The translations under genes were made by a program, and so were the position numbers. Under the pieces are notes generated by a model, which saw only the letters and a list, made by a program, of their open reading frames with translations, made no database searches and had not been told where the DNA came from. This document shows, piece after piece, positions 8,351 through 17,210 of a DNA stretch of 48,201 bases (its first letter is position 1; each line of letters opens with the position of its first letter). This DNA is from Aquimarina aquimarini (GTDB lineage Bacteria; Bacteroidota; Bacteroidia; Flavobacteriales; Flavobacteriaceae), in NCBI RefSeq assembly GCF_900299535.1, contig NZ_OMKE01000002.1, positions 1-48,201 of the forward strand. The letters run 5' to 3'.

Positions 8351-8388
8351 TACTCTTTGGTCCCCCAACCTATGCTGGAGGACAGAAA
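8351..8388. repeat. Dispersed hairpin repeat, copy 2
   Basis: TACTCTTTGGTCCCCCAACC then TATGCTGGAGGACAGAAA matches 3272-3308 in order and spacing. It lies between divergent-side neighbours (AraC start, Rid gene end). It looks like a genome-wide intergenic repeat, not a gene-specific signal. Confidence 0.65.
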
Positions 8389-8428
8389 AATACGGTTTTT
8401 AAGTGTTAGTCTGAAACTTCGATATTCA

Positions 8429-8920
8429 TTATTTTGTCAAAACTGCTATTGCTTCAATTTCTATTAGAGCTTCTGGCGAATAAAGAGCACTAACTTCTAC
8501 AATAGTATCTGCTGGGTATGGTGCAGTAAAGTATTTTTTTCTTAGAGCAACAATTTTGTTGAAATTAGCCATATCCCGTAAAAATATAGTCACTTTCACA
8601 ACGTTCTTCAAACTAGAACCTCCAGCTTCAAGAACCTTTTTTAAATTTTTGAACGTTTGTTCTGCTTGAACATCAAAATCATTTATACCTACAAGTTCTC
8701 CTGTTTCTCCATAGGCTGCTTGACCTGAAATATAAAGTACTTCTCCTACAACATAACCTTGGGCTAGATTGTAAGGTTTATAAGGGTCTGGGGTTATTTC
8801 AATATTTTTCATTTGCATAGAATTTATCTTATTTTTTGTTAATGGCTTCTGGCATCCCGATCCGAAAACGAAGAGGAGTACTATACTTGTAATTCTTAAA
8901 TTAATGAGCTTCATAATCAA
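8429..8920 (-). CDS. Rid-family (YjgF/YER057c/UK114) lipoprotein
   Basis: 163 residues (start at 8920, or ATG at 8914). The N-terminus is a lipoprotein signal ending in a FGSGC lipobox, so the protein is exported and membrane-anchored, unusual for this mainly cytosolic family. The Rid domain follows (about 38-162): LYISGQAAYGETGELVG, QTFKNLKKVLEAGGSSL and the C-terminal LIEIEAIAVL. The catalytic Arg that RidA deaminases keep in the PARS motif is replaced (YPADTIVEV), so imine deaminase activity is unlikely. Its start overlaps the end of the MdaB-like gene by 14-20 bp, which indicates a coupled two-gene operon. Confidence 0.88.
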   Translation of the reverse strand: MIMKLINLRITSIVLLFVFGSGCQKPLTKNKINSMQMKNIEITPDPYKPYNLAQGYVVGEVLYISGQAAYGETGELVGINDFDVQAEQTFKNLKKVLEAGGSSLKNVVKVTIFLRDMANFNKIVALRKKYFTAPYPADTIVEVSALYSPEALIEIEAIAVLTK

Positions 8921-9530
8921 GGCTTGTCAATCTTACTTTAAATTTTTTATTAAGAAATTCTTTATAACTCCTAAGTTGTGCTTTGATGTCTGCATTTTTT
9001 TCTACATCATAGAATTTTAATGATTTCAATAATTCCAAACCGAGATATCTATTCATTCCGTGAAACCCCGACATAGGGCCATTGTCAACACTAATTTCTT
9101 TAAAAAATTCGTCAGGTAAACTAAATGCGCCTTCAGGTGCATTCCAGCTTGTAGTAAGCACATAGTTCTTACCGTGTAACAAACCACCAGTACCATAATT
9201 AATCTCTGGATTTTTTTGGTTTCTCCCATCACTTATCCACATCCCCTTATCCTCGCCATAACCAGCTGTAAGTACTTCATCCAAATATTGCTTAAACTTG
9301 AATGGTAGATAAAACCACCAAATGGGGGTATGATAAATAATCGTATCTGCCCAAAGGTATTTGGTTACTTCTTCCTCTACATTGTATCCTTTTTCAATTT
9401 CTGTTGTTCTTACTAAATAATCGTCAGTCGATTCAAAATGAGCCTGTGTAAGGTCAAATAATGATTTATTGAATCTTCCTTGAGAGGCGGCAAAAGAGTG
9501 CCAGCCATTAATAATTAATATATTCTGCAT
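8901..9530 (-). CDS. NAD(P)H quinone oxidoreductase, MdaB/flavodoxin-fold type
   Basis: 209 residues from the ATG at 9530. I prefer it to the longer frame because the flavodoxin fold begins at MQNILIINGWHSFAASQGRFN, with its phosphate-binding loop. Other family marks are HTPIWWFYLPFKFKQYLDEV (about 68-87), the glycine-rich TGGLLHGK and TTSWNAPEGAF, and GMNRYLGLELL near the C-terminus. MdaB-like FAD proteins reduce quinones by two electrons and protect against oxidative or electrophilic stress. It is divergent from a LysR regulator with a 92-bp shared control region and overlaps the Rid gene downstream. Confidence 0.88.
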   Translation of the reverse strand: MQNILIINGWHSFAASQGRFNKSLFDLTQAHFESTDDYLVRTTEIEKGYNVEEEVTKYLWADTIIYHTPIWWFYLPFKFKQYLDEVLTAGYGEDKGMWISDGRNQKNPEINYGTGGLLHGKNYVLTTSWNAPEGAFSLPDEFFKEISVDNGPMSGFHGMNRYLGLELLKSLKFYDVEKNADIKAQLRSYKEFLNKKFKVRLTSLDYEAH

Positions 9531-9585
9531 GATTTTAAGTTTATTTGAGTGTAAAATTAATTCACACATAAGACTCATAAAAATA

Positions 9586-9606
9586 ATACAAATCATATCT
9601 TTGTAT
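9586..9606. promoter_or_regulatory. Putative LysR operator between mdaB-like and lysR genes
   Basis: ATACAAA-(7 nt)-TTTGTAT is a perfect 7-bp inverted repeat. It is embedded between two exact copies of TCATAAAAATAATA (9575-9588 and 9606-9619), 31 bp apart. Position and symmetry fit a LysR-type recognition site that serves both divergent genes. TATCTTTG (9596-9603) also matches a Bacteroidota -7 element for the plus strand. Confidence 0.6.
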
Positions 9607-9622
9607 CATAAAAATAATAGTT

Positions 9623-10528
9623 ATGGTAAATCTTGAATGGTATAGAACTTTTAAAGCTGTTTATGAAGAAGGTAATTTAACAAAGGCTTCAGAAATATTA
9701 TTTTCATCGCAACCTGGTGTAAGTCTTCATATAGGTTCGTTAGAATCTTACATTGGTTTTAAATTGTTTGAAAGAACTTCGAGAAAAATGATACCAACAG
9801 AAAGAGGGCAAATACTTTATGATTACATTGTTGATTCTCTTAATAGATTAGAAAAAGCAGAACAACATTTTAAAAAGAAAGGGTTAGAGGAAAAACCAAC
9901 TTTAAGCATAGGTATGTGTTCAGAGGTTTTTCAAGTTTTTTTTGAGCCTAACATTGGAACTCTTCAGTTTGATATTATAGCTCATTTTGGAGAATATCCA
10001 CAAATGATAAAAGAACTCACAGAAGGAATATTAGACTTAGTAATCATACCTGAATTGGTCAATTCAGAGGGGGTTACATATAAGCCTTTTTTTAAAGAAA
10101 AAATACAATTAATAGCTGGTAAAAACACCGATACTGAGAATATTGAAAATTTAATTGCAGATAAAAAATGGGCAGAATTAGAACCAATTCTTAAAAAACA
10201 AATTTGGTATGGCTCACATAATGTAATGGAGTATTCTAAGGCTTTTTGGCATCAAAACTTTGATAAGAAAAAGCTTTTCAAACCTAATTTTTTAGTACCA
10301 AATATTATATCAATTATTAGGTGTATAAGTAATGGTCAAGGGCTCGCTTTAGTGCCAGATTTTCTTTGTACAAAACAGTTAGAAAAAAATAGTGTGAAAT
10401 TATTGTGGGAAGGACGTGTTCCTCTTGAAAATACATTTTATTTTGCTTTTCGCGAAAATTCTAGATTAACTAAAGAAATTACTCAAATCGAGAAGATAAT
10501 TTCTCAAGAAATTGAAAAAATATATTGA
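9623..10528 (+). CDS. LysR-family transcriptional regulator
   Basis: 301 residues. The N-terminal winged HTH (1-60) has the standard WYRTFKAVYEEGNLTKASEIL and SQPGVSLHIGSLESYIGFKLFERTSR parts. A linker helix and a two-lobed effector-binding domain follow (about 90-295). It is transcribed away from the MdaB-like reductase, the usual arrangement for a LysR regulator that controls its divergent neighbour. A symmetric site lies between the two starts. The inducer cannot be read from sequence; a quinone, thiol-reactive compound or other redox-cycling agent would suit the neighbour. Confidence 0.92.
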   Translation: MVNLEWYRTFKAVYEEGNLTKASEILFSSQPGVSLHIGSLESYIGFKLFERTSRKMIPTERGQILYDYIVDSLNRLEKAEQHFKKKGLEEKPTLSIGMCSEVFQVFFEPNIGTLQFDIIAHFGEYPQMIKELTEGILDLVIIPELVNSEGVTYKPFFKEKIQLIAGKNTDTENIENLIADKKWAELEPILKKQIWYGSHNVMEYSKAFWHQNFDKKKLFKPNFLVPNIISIIRCISNGQGLALVPDFLCTKQLEKNSVKLLWEGRVPLENTFYFAFRENSRLTKEITQIEKIISQEIEKIY

Positions 10529-10607
10529 AGTGGTTTAAAGATAGTACAGCCATTAGCGACTATTTAAATTCACTCATTTCAGTTTTACATTATATTCGAT
10601 ATCTTTA

Positions 10608-12599
10608 TTAATTACAAGTGTTACCGCTAGTAGTAACCTCACTTGGTGTTGTTGAGTTGTTATCGATGCATGAATATCTTGTGCCCCCAGTAGGCTGATA
10701 GATTGTATTATTTGTAATTTTTGTATCAAGATGCGTATCAAACAGTCTAATACCACTTCTATCTCCTGGCCTAATGATATTACTACTAATATCTATATGC
10801 TTTGTATTTCCTACTTCTAGACCGCCATCTACTTCATTATTTCTAAATGTAATACCATTAGAATTTGAAAAAGTAATTGCTCTTGAACCGATAAATTTAT
10901 TAGTATCAAAAATTACCTTCTGGTTTTCATGTGCTGCTTGATTATTCATTTGAGCAAAATAAACGAGAAAACCACTTGCTGATGTTATGGTATTATTTTG
11001 TATCTCAATATCGTTATTATTGGTATTGGTAGCTTGTATTCCATTTTTTTCAACTGTGATTGTATTGCTATGGATTCTTGCTTTTGTTGCTTTACTTAAT
11101 TGAATTCCTGCCCCACAATTGGTTATGGCATTATCATGTATATAGGCATCATAAGATCCAACTATAATTCCTGCACTATACCCCTCTATGGTATTATGAG
11201 CTATTTCATTATTAAAAACAGTTTCTCCACTACCCGCTGCAAAAATGCCCCAACTGTCTGTTGCTGTTCCTATGGCTTTAAACTTATTGTTAATTATCTT
11301 TACTCCAGATACAAGTGAGTACACCACTCTAGTACCGATCTCATTATTCTCAACGGTAATATCTTGACCTATGGTCAATGTAAGGAATCCTCCTCTACTA
11401 CCACTCTCTTTATTTCCTTTTATAGAGACATTAAAAACTCTTTGACGTTCTTTTAGCACTCCATTTTCATCTCTAAAACGTTCTGGTTCGATATTTATAG
11501 CGTAACCAACCTCGCCCCCATCTGTATTTTCAGAAGGTTGTCCTGCATCTATAAACGTATTGTTTTCAATAGTAATATCTCTACCATCTACCAGTGCAAT
11601 AGCCATTCTTCTTGAATTTTTTATCACGCAATTTCTAATGGTCACATTTTTTGTAGGGTTATAATCTGGATTATATGAAAAGCCAAAAGAAAATATCGCA
11701 AATGTTCCTGAGGAACCGTCTTGAAAATTAACACCATCTACTATAATATTTCTTCCTGAATGGATATAAAAAAGATGACTTCCTTCTAACCCATTATCAT
11801 CGGGTGAGAATACACGTTGGTCTCTATCGCCATATAAATTACCTCCTGTTACCGTTATATTTTCGGCATCTCTGACGGCTAATATTGCTCCCCCATTTCT
11901 ATTATGTTTATCGCCAGGAAAAATTCTAAGATGGGTATTATCTGTCATTTCTAGGGTGAAATTTGATGGGATATTCACAGCTTCTAGTGTTGGGTACCAA
12001 TTTGCATTGATAGCTGTACTGGTAGTCTTGGTTACTTCAAAAAAAGCGTCAAGCTTATCAATTTTAAAAGTAGAGGCTCCTAATTTTTTGGTAAAGAAAA
12101 AAACTTTTTCTAAAATTTCGGTGTTTTTTAATGCTACTTCAGAAGTCGTTTTACTCCTACCTTCTACAATATCCCATCGCACCGCATAAAACTTAAATAT
12201 AGGAGAGGCAAGGCTTACGTCTCCTTCAATTTCTAATTTAGAACTTAGAAGCCTTCCATCTATAGTACCATTAGAAAATATAAGTTTTCCATTAACAATA
12301 TCTCCTCCTGCAAATTCAAAATTCACATTTGCAGGTAGCGTAACTGTTGCTCCATTTAAGTCTAGTAAGCAATCTATTGTTATAGTGGTATCTGCTGTTA
12401 AGTTGGATATATCAAAATCACAAGGAGTCGTGATACTATTTTCTGGAGTATCAGATATGACACCCTCTTCATTATCAGTCGTCGTGTCATCAAAACTATC
12501 CTTGCTACATGAAATAATGAATACTATAAAAACAAGAAATAAGTAATGTGTATGCTTTATTTTGGAACAAATCATAGATCGTAACAAGTTTAAAATCAT
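10608..12599 (-). CDS. Right-handed parallel beta-helix repeat lipoprotein
   Basis: 663 residues with a lipoprotein signal (FLVFIVFIISC, Cys about 31) and an acidic Asp/Glu/Thr linker. A beta-solenoid follows: repeated coils with the N-N-x-I/F and N-x-I pattern (for example ITIENNTF, ITVENNEIG, VKIINNKF, ARIHSNTITV, IEIQNNTITS) from about 240 to 655. Such folds occur in pectate, alginate and other polysaccharide lyases, in carbohydrate epimerases and in surface proteins. I see no lyase-specific catalytic motif, so the substrate is open. The start codon may be the internal Met at residue 9. It converges with the lysR gene and no partner gene is adjacent. Confidence 0.8.
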   Translation of the reverse strand: MILNLLRSMICSKIKHTHYLFLVFIVFIISCSKDSFDDTTTDNEEGVISDTPENSITTPCDFDISNLTADTTITIDCLLDLNGATVTLPANVNFEFAGGDIVNGKLIFSNGTIDGRLLSSKLEIEGDVSLASPIFKFYAVRWDIVEGRSKTTSEVALKNTEILEKVFFFTKKLGASTFKIDKLDAFFEVTKTTSTAINANWYPTLEAVNIPSNFTLEMTDNTHLRIFPGDKHNRNGGAILAVRDAENITVTGGNLYGDRDQRVFSPDDNGLEGSHLFYIHSGRNIIVDGVNFQDGSSGTFAIFSFGFSYNPDYNPTKNVTIRNCVIKNSRRMAIALVDGRDITIENNTFIDAGQPSENTDGGEVGYAINIEPERFRDENGVLKERQRVFNVSIKGNKESGSRGGFLTLTIGQDITVENNEIGTRVVYSLVSGVKIINNKFKAIGTATDSWGIFAAGSGETVFNNEIAHNTIEGYSAGIIVGSYDAYIHDNAITNCGAGIQLSKATKARIHSNTITVEKNGIQATNTNNNDIEIQNNTITSASGFLVYFAQMNNQAAHENQKVIFDTNKFIGSRAITFSNSNGITFRNNEVDGGLEVGNTKHIDISSNIIRPGDRSGIRLFDTHLDTKITNNTIYQPTGGTRYSCIDNNSTTPSEVTTSGNTCN

Positions 12600-12791
12600 T
12601 AATATAATCTCCTAATTAATAAAATTTTAATCAGAAAGCTTATTTATTCATAAAAAAAAATCAAAAAATTCATGCTATTTTATAAACTAAAAATTATTAA
12701 ACACTATAAATCAATACTTTAAAAATTAAAAAGCTTTACTATTAAGTGTATAGCACTGGATATTCGATGTTTTTTACTCTTACACATCAAA

Positions 12792-12807
12792 CATGACAAT
12801 TATCATG
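12792..12807. promoter_or_regulatory. Crp/Fnr-type palindrome upstream of the 597-residue gene
   Basis: CATGACAATTATCATG sits inside a 22-bp dyad with AAA/TTT outer flanks (12789-12810), centred about 129 bp before the ATG. It fits the YATGAY-W4-RTCATR pattern shared by six sites in the window and nearly equals the site at 41502-41517. The 12600-12928 gap also holds two short palindromes, TGATATATCA (12851-12860) and TTTGATCAAA (12862-12871), and no gene. Confidence 0.7.
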
Positions 12808-12928
12808 TTTTATCCTAGCGATCTTTTAGATTTTTGACAGAAGTATATATTGATATATCAGTTTGATCAAAAAAATAATATATCTAGTATATAACAGATG
12901 ATATCATTACAAATCTTAATTCACTATA

Positions 12929-14722
12929 ATGAAACTACATTCATTTCATATTCCTGTAATGGGAATAGGTTTTACTATTGATACTCCTATAAAAGTTTCT
13001 CATTTGGGCATCGATTCTGTCATTTCTCTGGTAGACGATATTTTACTAGAAAAACTTAGAAAAATGTACTGTAGTACATTTGAACTGCCTTACAAAGAAA
13101 TTACAGATAGTATAGACGATTTTAGAGCAAAAAGAATTACCTCTTATCTCGACTTGGTCAATAATCTAACAGAAAAAAAATTCAAACAGCTTAAAAACAT
13201 TACTACCGAGTGTAGTCATGAGCTGAAACAGTATTTTAATATTCTACCAGATACCTCTGTTCTTAAACAAAAGTTTAATGCTCTTACATCTAATGATTTT
13301 AACCTTAATCAAATTAAAGATTTTATAGAATCAAACTTATCTATGGGGAGTATTGATGTAAACATCATGACCAAAGTAGATAAAGAGAACTATAAGAAAA
13401 AGGAGAAGCTACCCTCTGAGTATAATGATGCGCATGCGGCATTAAGAGGATATGCTAATAGTAATTTATCTTCTTCTATAATCCTATCGGCGGGTATGAA
13501 CCCAAGGTTATATAGCTACATGGAAAATTTTGAAGATTTTTACCCTAATGAAAAGGGAGAAATCAAAAAGAAAATTGTCTTAAAAGTCAGTGATTACAGG
13601 TCTGCACTCATACAGGGTAAATTCTTTGCAAAGAAAGGATTATGGGTTTCAGAATACAGAATAGAATCAGGGCTTAATTGTGGTGGGCATGCATTTGCTA
13701 CAGATGGATATCTGCTAGGCCCAATACTTGCCCAGTTTAGAGATCACAAAGAAGAATTAATCTCTGAAACATATAAAATTATCTCAGAGGTATTAGAGCG
13801 AAAAAACCGTACGGTTCCTAAATCTCCTCTACCTACAAAAATCACGGCACAAGGAGGAGTAGGAACGGCAGAAGAACATCAATTCTTATTAGATCATTAT
13901 AACATAGACTCTGTAGGATGGGGTACTCCTTTTTTACTAGTACCAGAAGCTACTACTGTTGATGATGACACATTAAATAAATTAACAAAAGCCAAAGAAG
14001 AGGATTTGTATTTGAGCGATATATCCCCTTTGGGAATCCCTTTTAATAGTATAAAAGGAAATACCAAAGACGAAGAAAAAATGGCTTTAATCAAAAAAGA
14101 CAGACCAGGAAGTTCCTGCCCAAAAAAATTTGTTGCATTAAACAAGGAGCTCACAGAGAAAGGAATCTGTACTGCTTCTCGCCAGTATCAACATTTAAAA
14201 ATCAAGGAACTTAAAGAAAAAGAGCTTTCTACAGCAGAATATGATCAGGAATATCAAAAAATCACAGAAAAATCCTGTACCTGCGTTGGTCTGGGAACTT
14301 CGGCTTTGCTCAAGTATAACTTAGATACCAAAATCGAAGGGAAAGGAGTTTCTGTATGCCCTGGCCCTAATATGGCTTATTTCTCTAATGTTATGAGTTT
14401 AAAAGAGATCACCAGCCATATTTATGGTGAGTCCAAAGGTGTAATTACAGGTGATCGCCCTAATATGTTTATAAAAGAACTCGCTATTTATATTGAGTAT
14501 CTAAAAAATAAAGTAGAAGAAACAAAAGAGACTATCAGTGATAAACAGAAAAAGTATTTTTCAACATTTGCAAGCAATCTAAAAGATGGGGTTTCCTATT
14601 ACGAAAACTTGTTTCAAAAAATAGAAAACTCTTTTGATAGTTCTAAATCACAAATAATAAATGATTTGAAGCAAAGTAAAAACACCTTAGCTCAAATGTA
14701 TGTAAAGATTAAAGAGCTTTAA
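12929..14722 (+). CDS. Conserved hypothetical Cys-rich protein, TIM-barrel-like core
   Basis: 597 residues, no signal peptide. It opens with IPVMGIGFTIDTPIKVSHLG, as in flavin/TIM-barrel enzymes. Around 307-340 it has ITAQGGVGTAEEHQFLLDHY followed by a GWGTPF loop, reminiscent of nitronate monooxygenase or glutamate synthase phosphate-binding turns. Cysteines are concentrated in motifs: LNCGGHAF (about 251), SSCPKKF, GICTAS, SCTCVGLG and VCPGPN, enough for an Fe-S or other metal site. The last 90 residues are charged helix. It is not a family I can name. A Crp/Fnr-type site upstream and an HMA protein gene downstream place it in the anaerobic regulon. Confidence 0.75.
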   Translation: MKLHSFHIPVMGIGFTIDTPIKVSHLGIDSVISLVDDILLEKLRKMYCSTFELPYKEITDSIDDFRAKRITSYLDLVNNLTEKKFKQLKNITTECSHELKQYFNILPDTSVLKQKFNALTSNDFNLNQIKDFIESNLSMGSIDVNIMTKVDKENYKKKEKLPSEYNDAHAALRGYANSNLSSSIILSAGMNPRLYSYMENFEDFYPNEKGEIKKKIVLKVSDYRSALIQGKFFAKKGLWVSEYRIESGLNCGGHAFATDGYLLGPILAQFRDHKEELISETYKIISEVLERKNRTVPKSPLPTKITAQGGVGTAEEHQFLLDHYNIDSVGWGTPFLLVPEATTVDDDTLNKLTKAKEEDLYLSDISPLGIPFNSIKGNTKDEEKMALIKKDRPGSSCPKKFVALNKELTEKGICTASRQYQHLKIKELKEKELSTAEYDQEYQKITEKSCTCVGLGTSALLKYNLDTKIEGKGVSVCPGPNMAYFSNVMSLKEITSHIYGESKGVITGDRPNMFIKELAIYIEYLKNKVEETKETISDKQKKYFSTFASNLKDGVSYYENLFQKIENSFDSSKSQIINDLKQSKNTLAQMYVKIKEL

Positions 14723-14732
14723 TACACCTATC

Positions 14733-14784
14733 TTTCTGCACTATATCAAAAGCCAATAAAACTGGTTTAGACATAGTGCAGAAA
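14733..14784. other. Long intercistronic hairpin
   Basis: TTTCTGCACTAT (14733-14744) and ATAGTGCAGAAA (14773-14784) form a perfect 12-bp stem around a 28-nt loop, in which CCA and TGG could form a small inner stem. It lies between the 597-residue gene and the HMA gene. No U-tract follows on the plus strand, so an mRNA-processing or stability element is as likely as a terminator. Confidence 0.7.
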
Positions 14785-14819
14785 ACATCTAACCTATTTA
14801 GTATCAAAAAAATAAGAAT

Positions 14820-15095
14820 ATGGAAATATCCTTAAGAATTCAAAACTTAAAATGTGGAGGCTGTTCTCATACTATTATCTCCAAACTTTCGCAAATAGAA
14901 AATATAGCTAGTCCAACTATTGATGTAGAAACCTCTACCTTATCTTTTGAATACCTCACCAAAGAAGCGCTTGCCTTGGTTAAAAACAAATTAAGCGCCT
15001 TGGGATATCCTATAGAAGGAGAAACCAACACCACAATCACAAAAGCTAAATCTTTTGTAAGTTGTGCTATTGGCAAAATAGCAAAAGCTAATTAG
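14820..15095 (+). CDS. Small HMA-domain metal-binding protein
   Basis: 91 residues with a ferredoxin-like HMA fold. The metal loop is LKCGGCSHTI (CxxC at 13-16), and the final strand is LSALGYPIEG. A short Lys/Ala-rich tail contains one more Cys (SFVSCAIG). Proteins like this carry Cu(I) or another soft metal in the cytosol or serve as regulatory partners of metal transporters. No P-type ATPase is adjacent. Instead it follows the Cys-rich 597-residue gene on the same strand, so it may deliver a metal to that protein. It converges with the CoA ligase gene, with 11 bp between stops. Confidence 0.82.
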   Translation: MEISLRIQNLKCGGCSHTIISKLSQIENIASPTIDVETSTLSFEYLTKEALALVKNKLSALGYPIEGETNTTITKAKSFVSCAIGKIAKAN

Positions 15096-15106
15096 GTTTA
15101 TACTAT

Positions 15107-17164
15107 TTATTTATCAATTTGTATACGTACATCTACAGCGGTAATTGCTTTTTGAGAACCTATCAAAGGATTGATATCCATTTCTGTAATTTCTGGAGCT
15201 ACTTCTACCAATGCAGAAATACGCTGAATAATGTCTACAAATAGTTGCTGATCGATTCCTTTTTTTCCACGAACTCCTTGAATCAATGCATACCCTTTGA
15301 GAGAAGTAATCATCTTTTCTATTTCTGGTTTTGATAACGGGCTTAAACCTGCCGCAACATCATTCATCACCTCTATATAGATTCCTCCTAGTCCACATAA
15401 TATGGTATGCTTAAATCCTGTTTCTTTTTTTACTCCTACAAATAACTCAAGACCCGCCAACATAGGCTGTACCATAACTGCTGTAGCATCCTTAATCTGC
15501 ATGAGTTGCTCAAAATTATGACTAACTTCTTCTAATGAATTCACATTCAAAATAACACCTTGCGCATCTGACTTATGCAAAGGCCCTACTACCTTCATCA
15601 CTAAAGGAAAATCTATTTTTGAAACCTCAGCAAGTAATTTTTCTTTATCAGACACAACCACTTCATGCACTCTGGGAATTCCTGCGGCATCTAGTAACTC
15701 TATAGCTTCTTGAGGTGATACATACCCAGATTGTGCTGTATCTACTATTTTTCTGATTTTCTGTTTATCAACTTTAGGAAGTGCTATATGCATTGCTACT
15801 GGCTCGGGGGTTTTAAAAACCTGAGTCAAAGCCTTACCCAAAACTACTTCATCTGGAAAATTGATATTGCCTTTCTCTAAAAATGTATTGATTTCTTTTC
15901 TAGCATTGATGACAGAAGGCAATACTGGAAAAATAGGCTTCTTGCAAATGTCTAATTTTACACTTAATACATTATACACATTTTCTACATCAAATAATCC
16001 AGGACTACCAAAAACCACCACCATCGCATCAATCTCTTCAAACTTATGCTCACAATAATCAATAATAATTCCTAATTGCTCTGCTGTTCCTGTTGCCAGA
16101 AAGTCAATAGGATTACTTACAGAAGATCCTGGATATAGAAAGTTTTCTAGTGCTTGTGCATCCTCACCATCAATAACAGGTATTTTTAACCCTCCTTTTG
16201 AGAGTACATCAGAAAGCATAACCGCAGACCCTCCTGCATGTGTTATGATGGCTATATTTTTTCCTTTAAGTGGTTTATAATTAAAAATCGAAGCTACACT
16301 CAATAACTCTTCTCTACTACTACAATACACAATACCTGCTTTTTTAAACAAGGCTCTTACTGTCATATCAGAACTTGCAATAGCACCTGTATGAGAAGAT
16401 GCTGCCCTGCTTCCTTCTGAGGTGCTTCCTGCTTTTATAGCGGCTATTTTTGCGCCTTTTTTAATTAAGGATGAGGCATGTTTCAGTAATTTCTCTGGGT
16501 TTTGAATAGACTCGAGGTATAATAGTTTGATTTTGGAGTCTGTCTGAGGGTCAAAATTAGTATCCATATATTCAAGTACCTCTTCAACTCCTGTTTGAGC
16601 CGCATTTCCTACAGAGTATACATTGGCAAATTTTACTCCCAAAGAAGCTCCCGCTTCCATTATAAAAACAGCTGTTGCTCCAGAACTTGATATCAAATCA
16701 CAACCATCTTTGCTATACTTGGGTATCGGAGTGGTAAAAACCCCTTTGTAATGCTCTCCTAGAACACCAATACAATTAGGCCCTATCAAACAGCCATTTA
16801 CACGATCAACACAATCCGCTATTTCTTTTTCTAATTGTTGCCCCTCTTCATTAGTTTCAGAAAATCCTGCTGAAATAATAATAAATGCTTTGGTATTTTT
16901 TTGAGTAGTTAATATCTGAACTGTTTCTAAGCAATACTTTGCTGGTATAGCCAAAATGGCTAAATCTGTATTAGGAATATCATTGACCGCACGATAACTT
17001 TGTAATCCTTGTACTTTCTCCTCTTTTGGGTTTACTACCTGTACATCTCCATGAAATCCTCCGTCTAGAATGTTTTTTACAATTTTTCCTCCTGGTTTTT
17101 TTATATCATTAGACCCTCCAATAATTACAATACTACTGGGATCTATTAATTGTTTATTTATCAT
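15107..17164 (-). CDS. Acetate/acyl-CoA ligase, ADP-forming (fused alpha-beta)
   Basis: 685 residues. The N-terminal half is the CoA-binding and ligase part: IVIIGGSNDIKKPGGKIVKN, GPNCIGVLG and ISSSGATAVFIMEAGASLG, then SHTGAIASSD near 260 with the phosphohistidine His. The C-terminal half is an ATP-grasp domain (about 460-680: GYVSPQEAIELLDAAGIP, FPLVMKVVGPLHKSDAQGV). The enzyme interconverts acyl-CoA + ADP + Pi with acid + ATP, allowing ATP to be made by substrate-level phosphorylation when electron acceptors are short. A Crp/Fnr-type palindrome sits 47-64 bp before its ATG, which fits anaerobic induction. The Rrf2 gene lies upstream on the same strand. Confidence 0.9.
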   Translation of the reverse strand: MINKQLIDPSSIVIIGGSNDIKKPGGKIVKNILDGGFHGDVQVVNPKEEKVQGLQSYRAVNDIPNTDLAILAIPAKYCLETVQILTTQKNTKAFIIISAGFSETNEEGQQLEKEIADCVDRVNGCLIGPNCIGVLGEHYKGVFTTPIPKYSKDGCDLISSSGATAVFIMEAGASLGVKFANVYSVGNAAQTGVEEVLEYMDTNFDPQTDSKIKLLYLESIQNPEKLLKHASSLIKKGAKIAAIKAGSTSEGSRAASSHTGAIASSDMTVRALFKKAGIVYCSSREELLSVASIFNYKPLKGKNIAIITHAGGSAVMLSDVLSKGGLKIPVIDGEDAQALENFLYPGSSVSNPIDFLATGTAEQLGIIIDYCEHKFEEIDAMVVVFGSPGLFDVENVYNVLSVKLDICKKPIFPVLPSVINARKEINTFLEKGNINFPDEVVLGKALTQVFKTPEPVAMHIALPKVDKQKIRKIVDTAQSGYVSPQEAIELLDAAGIPRVHEVVVSDKEKLLAEVSKIDFPLVMKVVGPLHKSDAQGVILNVNSLEEVSHNFEQLMQIKDATAVMVQPMLAGLELFVGVKKETGFKHTILCGLGGIYIEVMNDVAAGLSPLSKPEIEKMITSLKGYALIQGVRGKKGIDQQLFVDIIQRISALVEVAPEITEMDINPLIGSQKAITAVDVRIQIDK

Positions 17165-17210
17165 AAATCTATAGATTATATGACAAAAATAAACCAGTCG
17201 TGATAATATT

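Noticed and set aside
8202..8402. 66-codon hydrophobic plus-strand frame
   Set aside because: Phe/Leu/Ile-rich because of a T-rich non-coding stretch; it overlaps the dispersed hairpin repeat and has no start signal.
10608..12599. Alginate or pectate lyase call for the beta-helix protein
   Set aside because: Only the solenoid pattern is visible; no family-specific catalytic residues could be identified, so the substrate is left open.
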